Positions 22,721-26,224 of a stretch of 26,224 bases of DNA are shown piece by piece. Origin of the DNA: Chthoniobacter flavus (lineage in GTDB: Bacteria > Verrucomicrobiota > Verrucomicrobiia > Chthoniobacterales > Terrimicrobiaceae); contig CAMDOJ010000005.1 of assembly GCA_945903555.1 (NCBI GenBank), forward strand, positions 1 to 26,224. The letters are read 5' to 3'. The notes beneath the pieces were generated by a model. That model did not search any database. It was not told the origin of the DNA and was given only the letters and a program-made list of their open reading frames with translations. Made by a program: the position numbers and the translations under genes. The first letter of the stretch is position 1. Every line of letters begins with the position of its first letter.

Positions 22721-23055
22721 TGATCAAAATTACTGATGATGCTGCGCAAGCGCTGCTTGACCTTATTGCAACGAAAGGTTCCGGAGATGGATTGCGTTTG
22801 TCTGTGGAGAAAGGCGGCTGCGCTGGCCTTCAATACATCATGGAGATCGATGTTCAGGGCGATGGACAGGACGTAGTCGAGCATGCGGGAGCCAAGGTTT
22901 TCGTAGACCAAGGAAGCTCCAGTTTTTTGTCTGGTTGCACGCTGGATTACGAAGACGGCCTTGCCGGAGCAGGGTTTCGAATCAGAAACCCCCGTGCGGC
23001 AAGATCGTGTGGATGCGGCACATCCTTTGAAGAATCCGCTGCGGTCAAATCCTAA
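22720..23055 (+). CDS. HesB/IscA/ErpA-family iron-sulfur cluster carrier
   Basis: A-type carrier that delivers Fe-S clusters to apo-proteins. The three conserved cysteines are at 34 (GGCAGLQY), 97 and 99 (CGCG), with FVDQGSSSFLSGCTLDYEDG in between, the full family pattern. Start: GTG 22720 gives VIKITDDAAQAL (111 aa), which matches the usual N-terminus. An in-frame ATG at 22678 adds 14 residues unlike the family and overlaps the mutL start codon. No iscS/U or suf genes are nearby, so the type (IscA, ErpA or SufA) cannot be decided. Confidence 0.88.
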   Translation: MIKITDDAAQALLDLIATKGSGDGLRLSVEKGGCAGLQYIMEIDVQGDGQDVVEHAGAKVFVDQGSSSFLSGCTLDYEDGLAGAGFRIRNPRAARSCGCGTSFEESAAVKS

Positions 23056-23060
23056 CTCCC

Positions 23061-24584
23061 ATGCCCAACGATCCCGGAAGACACAGTGACCGTGCTTGGT
23101 TTAATGAACCAAATCGTGAGATACTGCCCTCTTCAAGATCCAGCGATGGAGGACTTTTTGGCTGGACTGTTCTAATCATTGTCTTGATTGGATTTGCAAT
23201 TAGTTGCTGGTTTGGAAGCTATTATATTTTTGGTCATCCCGAGAAACCATTCAGCTACGAAATCCTCACCAGACTCAAAAAGATCGATTCTCCCAAGCGA
23301 TTTGAACTCACCGCCGCGCCGCGCGGAGAATTTTTAAGAGCTCCTCAAATTTTTGATCGCTTTAGTGCAATGAAGCCTCGGCAACTGGCTCGCACAAATG
23401 AGATTTTTCTTCGGAATTACGTTCGTAATTTCAAACCTCTCGATGGCCTTGTGCCCTATGTGGTGGGCACATTCAACATCTTGGATTCTTACGAGCTCAC
23501 CAGTTCTGATTTTTTTGTTTCTGGGGTTGTCGTGCTGGCTCAATCCAAAGAGAACCCAAATCTTCTTATCGAACAAATTTTCACCTCGAATAAAAAATCC
23601 ATCCCCAATCTACACCGATCCCTCCTCACCGGCTTGGATATCGACCTAAAACGTGAAAATGAATTGGCGGCGATCATTAATGTCGAGCAACTGAAGGATG
23701 GACGCATCAAAATAAGCACGATTTCGATACTTTATCCCAGCTACGAATCGGCTCAAGAAAACGGGACATTCTCCCTTGATCCTCCTGATCAATTGCACAT
23801 GAAAGCGGGCCTTCCTTTGATTGATAAGGCGCGACAAAACCAAGCTGAAATTAAATACGCCCACTTCCGCCGCAAATCCAAGCCCAGCATTAAACAAAAG
23901 GAAATACCGAAACCGGACACTCAACAAGCCAGCTTGAATCAGCACCTCATGCGTGTTGAGAAACCCCTACCGGTAAATGAGGGCTCGCCTTTACCCACAC
24001 CGCTGCCCGTTGCCACACCGCTCCTCGTTGTAGCCACACCTACTCCGCTTGTATCAGCTACTCCACTTCTAGCCAAAGCATCCCCGACACCATTGCCTCG
24101 CCAAGCGCTACCGGCGCGCACGACCCCAACACCACCCCCTGTTGCAAAGCAGCCCCCAGTAATGCTGGTAACGACACCAGCAACAACTCCGACACCACCC
24201 CAAGCGATCGCCGCATCCAACTCCAAAGAGTGGACTGTGTATGAACCGGGTAGAATGCCTCGCGGTCGCTTGCTCACTTCGTCCGATGTTTCAGAAATCG
24301 CAGTCAAAGGCTCATCTGGCGAGCGGATATACTTGCATGGAAACTTTAATGTCACGGCCTCTGGCGGCGATCGCGCCGTCTTACGCCCCACCCAGCGCAG
24401 CTCAGGACTAGGATCCCGCTCGGATGGCATAAGAATCATCGTCCAATACCCAAATGGGATGAAAGCCCCGTCCGATGGTAGTTTCATATCTCGTGATTCG
24501 CGACGCCCGTTCCAAGTCATGGATGTTCGTGAAAGCACAGGAGGACAAATCAACGTCTATGTGCGTGAGGTCACCAAGCCTTAG
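23061..24584 (+). CDS. unknown membrane-anchored protein with Pro/Thr-rich linker
   Basis: I do not recognise this 507-residue protein. Residues 1-32 are polar. A single hydrophobic segment at about 33-55 (GWTVLIIVLIGFAISCWFGS) anchors it, probably with the N-terminus in the cytosol. A globular region of mixed composition (57-285) follows, then basic KSKPSIKQKEIPK and a roughly 75-residue linker of repeated TPxP/ATPLL motifs (about 305-385). A C-terminal domain (about 395-507) has beta-strand patterns such as IYLHGNFNVTASGG and INVYVREV. It begins 5 bp after the Fe-S gene and its 3' end overlaps the methyltransferase start, so the three are likely one operon. Confidence 0.75.
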   Translation: MPNDPGRHSDRAWFNEPNREILPSSRSSDGGLFGWTVLIIVLIGFAISCWFGSYYIFGHPEKPFSYEILTRLKKIDSPKRFELTAAPRGEFLRAPQIFDRFSAMKPRQLARTNEIFLRNYVRNFKPLDGLVPYVVGTFNILDSYELTSSDFFVSGVVVLAQSKENPNLLIEQIFTSNKKSIPNLHRSLLTGLDIDLKRENELAAIINVEQLKDGRIKISTISILYPSYESAQENGTFSLDPPDQLHMKAGLPLIDKARQNQAEIKYAHFRRKSKPSIKQKEIPKPDTQQASLNQHLMRVEKPLPVNEGSPLPTPLPVATPLLVVATPTPLVSATPLLAKASPTPLPRQALPARTTPTPPPVAKQPPVMLVTTPATTPTPPQAIAASNSKEWTVYEPGRMPRGRLLTSSDVSEIAVKGSSGERIYLHGNFNVTASGGDRAVLRPTQRSSGLGSRSDGIRIIVQYPNGMKAPSDGSFISRDSRRPFQVMDVRESTGGQINVYVREVTKP

Positions 24585-25695
24585 CTACCGGATTCACGAC
24601 GAGGTTGCAGCAACGGGGGCGATGAGGTTTTCCCGTTTTATGGAACTTGCCCTCTACGATTCCATAGAAGGCTACTACGTGAGCGATCGACTAAAAGTCG
24701 GCCGCGAGGGGGATTTCTTCACCAACGTAAGCGTCGGCCCTATTTTTGGTGAGATTTTAGCCGGACAGTTTATCGAGATGTGGTCCATTCTCGGTGAGCC
24801 ACAAGAATTCACTATTGTCGAACAAGGCGCCAATGATGGTCAACTTGCAAGAGATGTGATCGCGGCCCTTTCTGGGACACCTTTAGAGTCGGCGCACTGG
24901 ATCATCGTCGAACCACTTGAATCTCTCCAAAAAAAACAAAGCCTCCTCCTTGCGGGAGCCGATGTTTCCTGGGTCCTTTCACCTGATTGTCTTCCCCCTT
25001 TCTGCGGAGTCCACTTTTCAAACGAGCTCTTCGACGCGATCCCTTTTGATATCATGGAGGCCCATGATGGGATGTGGCGGGAGCTACTTGTTGACTCGAA
25101 GGGTGATGATTTTATTTTCAGTCCAAGCCAAAATTTCATCATCGGTACGACACTCCCGCCAAGACCCGATGGATTCCTTACCGAATGCAGGCGCGGCCAA
25201 AAAGAGATCCTCCAAGGGATATCTAGCGCCATGCAAATGGGGTTCCTTCTCGCGATCGACTATGGCATGACGGGCGAAGACTTTCTGGCCGATCACCGAA
25301 GCAAAGGGACTCTGGCCTGTTACTCAAAACACCACCGCGACGAAAACCCACTCGATCATCCGGGCAAAAAGGACATCACTGCCCATGTCGACTTTTCCGC
25401 TCTCTCCCGCGATGCTTGGGCGGTTGGGCTGAACTTACTCGGTTATACTGATCAACATCACTTTCTCGTCGGTGCCGCTACAAAAATACTGCAATCCATG
25501 GACGGAAAAGCACCAGAGCCAGTAACACTTAAAAAACTCCGATCACTAAAGATGCTTCTCCATCCTGAAACGATGGGCGCCCAATTTAAAGTCATTCTTT
25601 TTTCTAAAAATACCCCTGAGAGCAAGCACCTAAGCGGTTTCTTGCATGCGAAGGACCCACGATATCTTATTGAAACTTCGTCAACCTTCGCCTAG
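24559..25695 (+). CDS. SAM-dependent methyltransferase, NDUFAF7/DUF185 family
   Basis: It shows the family pattern: FMELALYDSIEGYY, GREGDFFTNVSVGPIFGE, then the SAM-binding motif VEQGANDGQLARDV, FSNELFDAIPFD, and IDYGM. Mitochondrial NDUFAF7 dimethylates a complex I subunit arginine; the bacterial substrate is not established. The reading frame extends upstream to 24475. I chose ATG 24559 (378 aa), which overlaps the previous gene by 26 bp; AGGAGG lies 14 bases before it, longer than usual. No respiratory complex gene is nearby. It converges on smpB. Confidence 0.85.
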   Translation: MCVRSPSLSYRIHDEVAATGAMRFSRFMELALYDSIEGYYVSDRLKVGREGDFFTNVSVGPIFGEILAGQFIEMWSILGEPQEFTIVEQGANDGQLARDVIAALSGTPLESAHWIIVEPLESLQKKQSLLLAGADVSWVLSPDCLPPFCGVHFSNELFDAIPFDIMEAHDGMWRELLVDSKGDDFIFSPSQNFIIGTTLPPRPDGFLTECRRGQKEILQGISSAMQMGFLLAIDYGMTGEDFLADHRSKGTLACYSKHHRDENPLDHPGKKDITAHVDFSALSRDAWAVGLNLLGYTDQHHFLVGAATKILQSMDGKAPEPVTLKKLRSLKMLLHPETMGAQFKVILFSKNTPESKHLSGFLHAKDPRYLIETSSTFA

Positions 25696-25700
25696 CAACA

Positions 25701-25716
25701 AAACCCGATTGGGTTT
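25701..25716. terminator. possible bidirectional terminator between methyltransferase and smpB
   Basis: AAACCC, loop GATT, GGGTTT is a 6-bp inverted repeat in the 28-bp convergent gap. On the plus strand CTGGTTCTT follows; on the minus strand TGTTG follows the stem. The stem is short and the T-runs weak, so activity is uncertain. Confidence 0.45.
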
Positions 25717-25723
25717 CTGGTTC

Positions 25724-26185
25724 TTATTGTCCCCGGCGATGGAATGCGGACACCGCCCGCTCGGCTTCCCTCGACTCCACACGCTTTTTCAAATCCATCC
25801 GCTTATCGGCTGCCTGTTTTCCCTTACCGATTCCCAATTCGATTTTGACGAGGCCCTTTTTCCAATAAAGCCGAAGTGCAGGAATAGTGAGCCCATCCCG
25901 CTCGATCGCTCCGGCCAACTTATCTATTTCCACTCGGTGCAACAAAAGCCTTCTTGCACGCTTGGACTCATGCTGCTCATGGCTTGCACGCTCGTAGGGT
26001 TGGATCGTGCTTTCAAAAAGATACAGCTGCCCACATTCCAATTTGGCAAACGCACCTTGAAGAGAGACAAGTCCGGCGCGGATCGATTTGACCTCAGTTC
26101 CCTTGAGTTCCAACCCGCCCTCAAACCTCTCGAGAATGTGGTAATCTCGGAGGGCCTTTCGGTTGGTGGTAATATCAGATGCCAT
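25724..26185 (-). CDS. smpB: SsrA-binding protein SmpB
   Basis: SmpB binds tmRNA and brings it to stalled ribosomes for trans-translation. It shows DYHILERFEGGLELKGTEVKS, SIRAGLVSLQGAFAK, RARRLLLHRVEIDKLAGAI, GLTIPALRLYWKKGLVKIEL and the basic tail GKQAADKRMDLKKRVESREA, which folds into the decoding centre. It has the usual length (153 aa). No tmRNA is visible within the window; the remaining 39 bp upstream hold only a short GC inverted repeat. The gene is on the minus strand, so its promoter lies at the right edge or beyond. Confidence 0.97.
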   Translation of the reverse strand: MASDITTNRKALRDYHILERFEGGLELKGTEVKSIRAGLVSLQGAFAKLECGQLYLFESTIQPYERASHEQHESKRARRLLLHRVEIDKLAGAIERDGLTIPALRLYWKKGLVKIELGIGKGKQAADKRMDLKKRVESREAERAVSAFHRRGQ

Positions 26186-26224
26186 ATTTCCGCCGCTGCA
26201 CGCAGCAGACCTTTAAGCTGCGTC

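Noticed and set aside
23939..24553. 204-aa minus-strand frame opposite the Pro-rich protein
   Set aside because: Its Gly/Val repeats mirror the Pro/Thr linker; the plus-strand gene has a better start, spacing and neighbours.
26200..26223. 7-bp inverted repeat ACGCAGC/GCTGCGT upstream of smpB as a terminator
   Set aside because: No T-run on either strand and it lies at the window edge, so it cannot be judged.
1..26224. CRISPR arrays, tRNA or rRNA genes, insertion sequences and phage genes
   Set aside because: No repeat-spacer pattern, no tRNA-like fold, no transposase or phage-type frame was seen.

Overview
The window is a chromosomal segment of a mid-GC bacterium, dominated by a long ribosomal-protein cluster on the minus strand (about 18,858 down to 5,779). 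No organism marker gives the lineage directly. The lack of L30, the secY-map-infA-rpmJ order, the near absence of Shine-Dalgarno sequences and the style of the accessory genes fit a PVC-type bacterium, with Verrucomicrobiota as my best guess (inference, moderate to low confidence).

Layout. 1-210: end of a PAS-domain protein entering from the left. 215-2635 (-): polytopic O-antigen ligase-like protein with a long helical tail, converging on it. 2796-5357 (+): a pair formed by an RsmA/KsgA rRNA dimethyltransferase fused to a complete Nudix hydrolase domain, then a ClpX-like AAA+ ATPase without the zinc-binding domain or the IGF ClpP-docking loop. 5358-5710: no recognised gene. 5711-5745: terminator of the ribosomal cluster.

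Ribosomal cluster, in transcription order: rplD, rplW, rplB, rpsS, an unknown exported coiled-coil protein, rplV, rpsC, rplP, rpmC, rpsQ, rplN, rplX, rplE, rpsH, rplF, rplR, rpsE, rplO, secY, map, infA, rpmJ, rpsM, rpsK, rpsD. It joins the S10, spc and alpha operons but lacks rpsJ and rplC at the head, rpsN between rplE and rpsH, rpmD between rpsE and rplO, adk after secY, and rpoA-rplQ after rpsD. S11 carries a roughly 100-residue low-complexity N-terminal extension. A non-ribosomal, AT-rich reading frame sits between rpsS and rplV and holds an 11-bp perfect inverted repeat. The rplD upstream region has a palindrome and a leader hairpin that could be an L4-type control site.

19,118-22,679 (-): small lipoprotein, nucleotide-sugar pyrophosphorylase with hexapeptide tail, GNAT acetyltransferase and MutL with an altered endonuclease motif. 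Divergently from mutL (+): an IscA/ErpA-type Fe-S carrier, a membrane-anchored protein with a Pro/Thr-rich linker, and an NDUFAF7-family methyltransferase, which converges on smpB (-).

Functionally the window is mostly translation: ribosome structure, initiation (IF-1), N-terminal methionine removal, rRNA methylation, trans-translation (SmpB) and the SecY channel. The main candidates for something undescribed are the exported protein inside the ribosomal operon, the RsmA-Nudix fusion next to the ClpX-like ATPase that seems unable to dock ClpP, and the extended S11.
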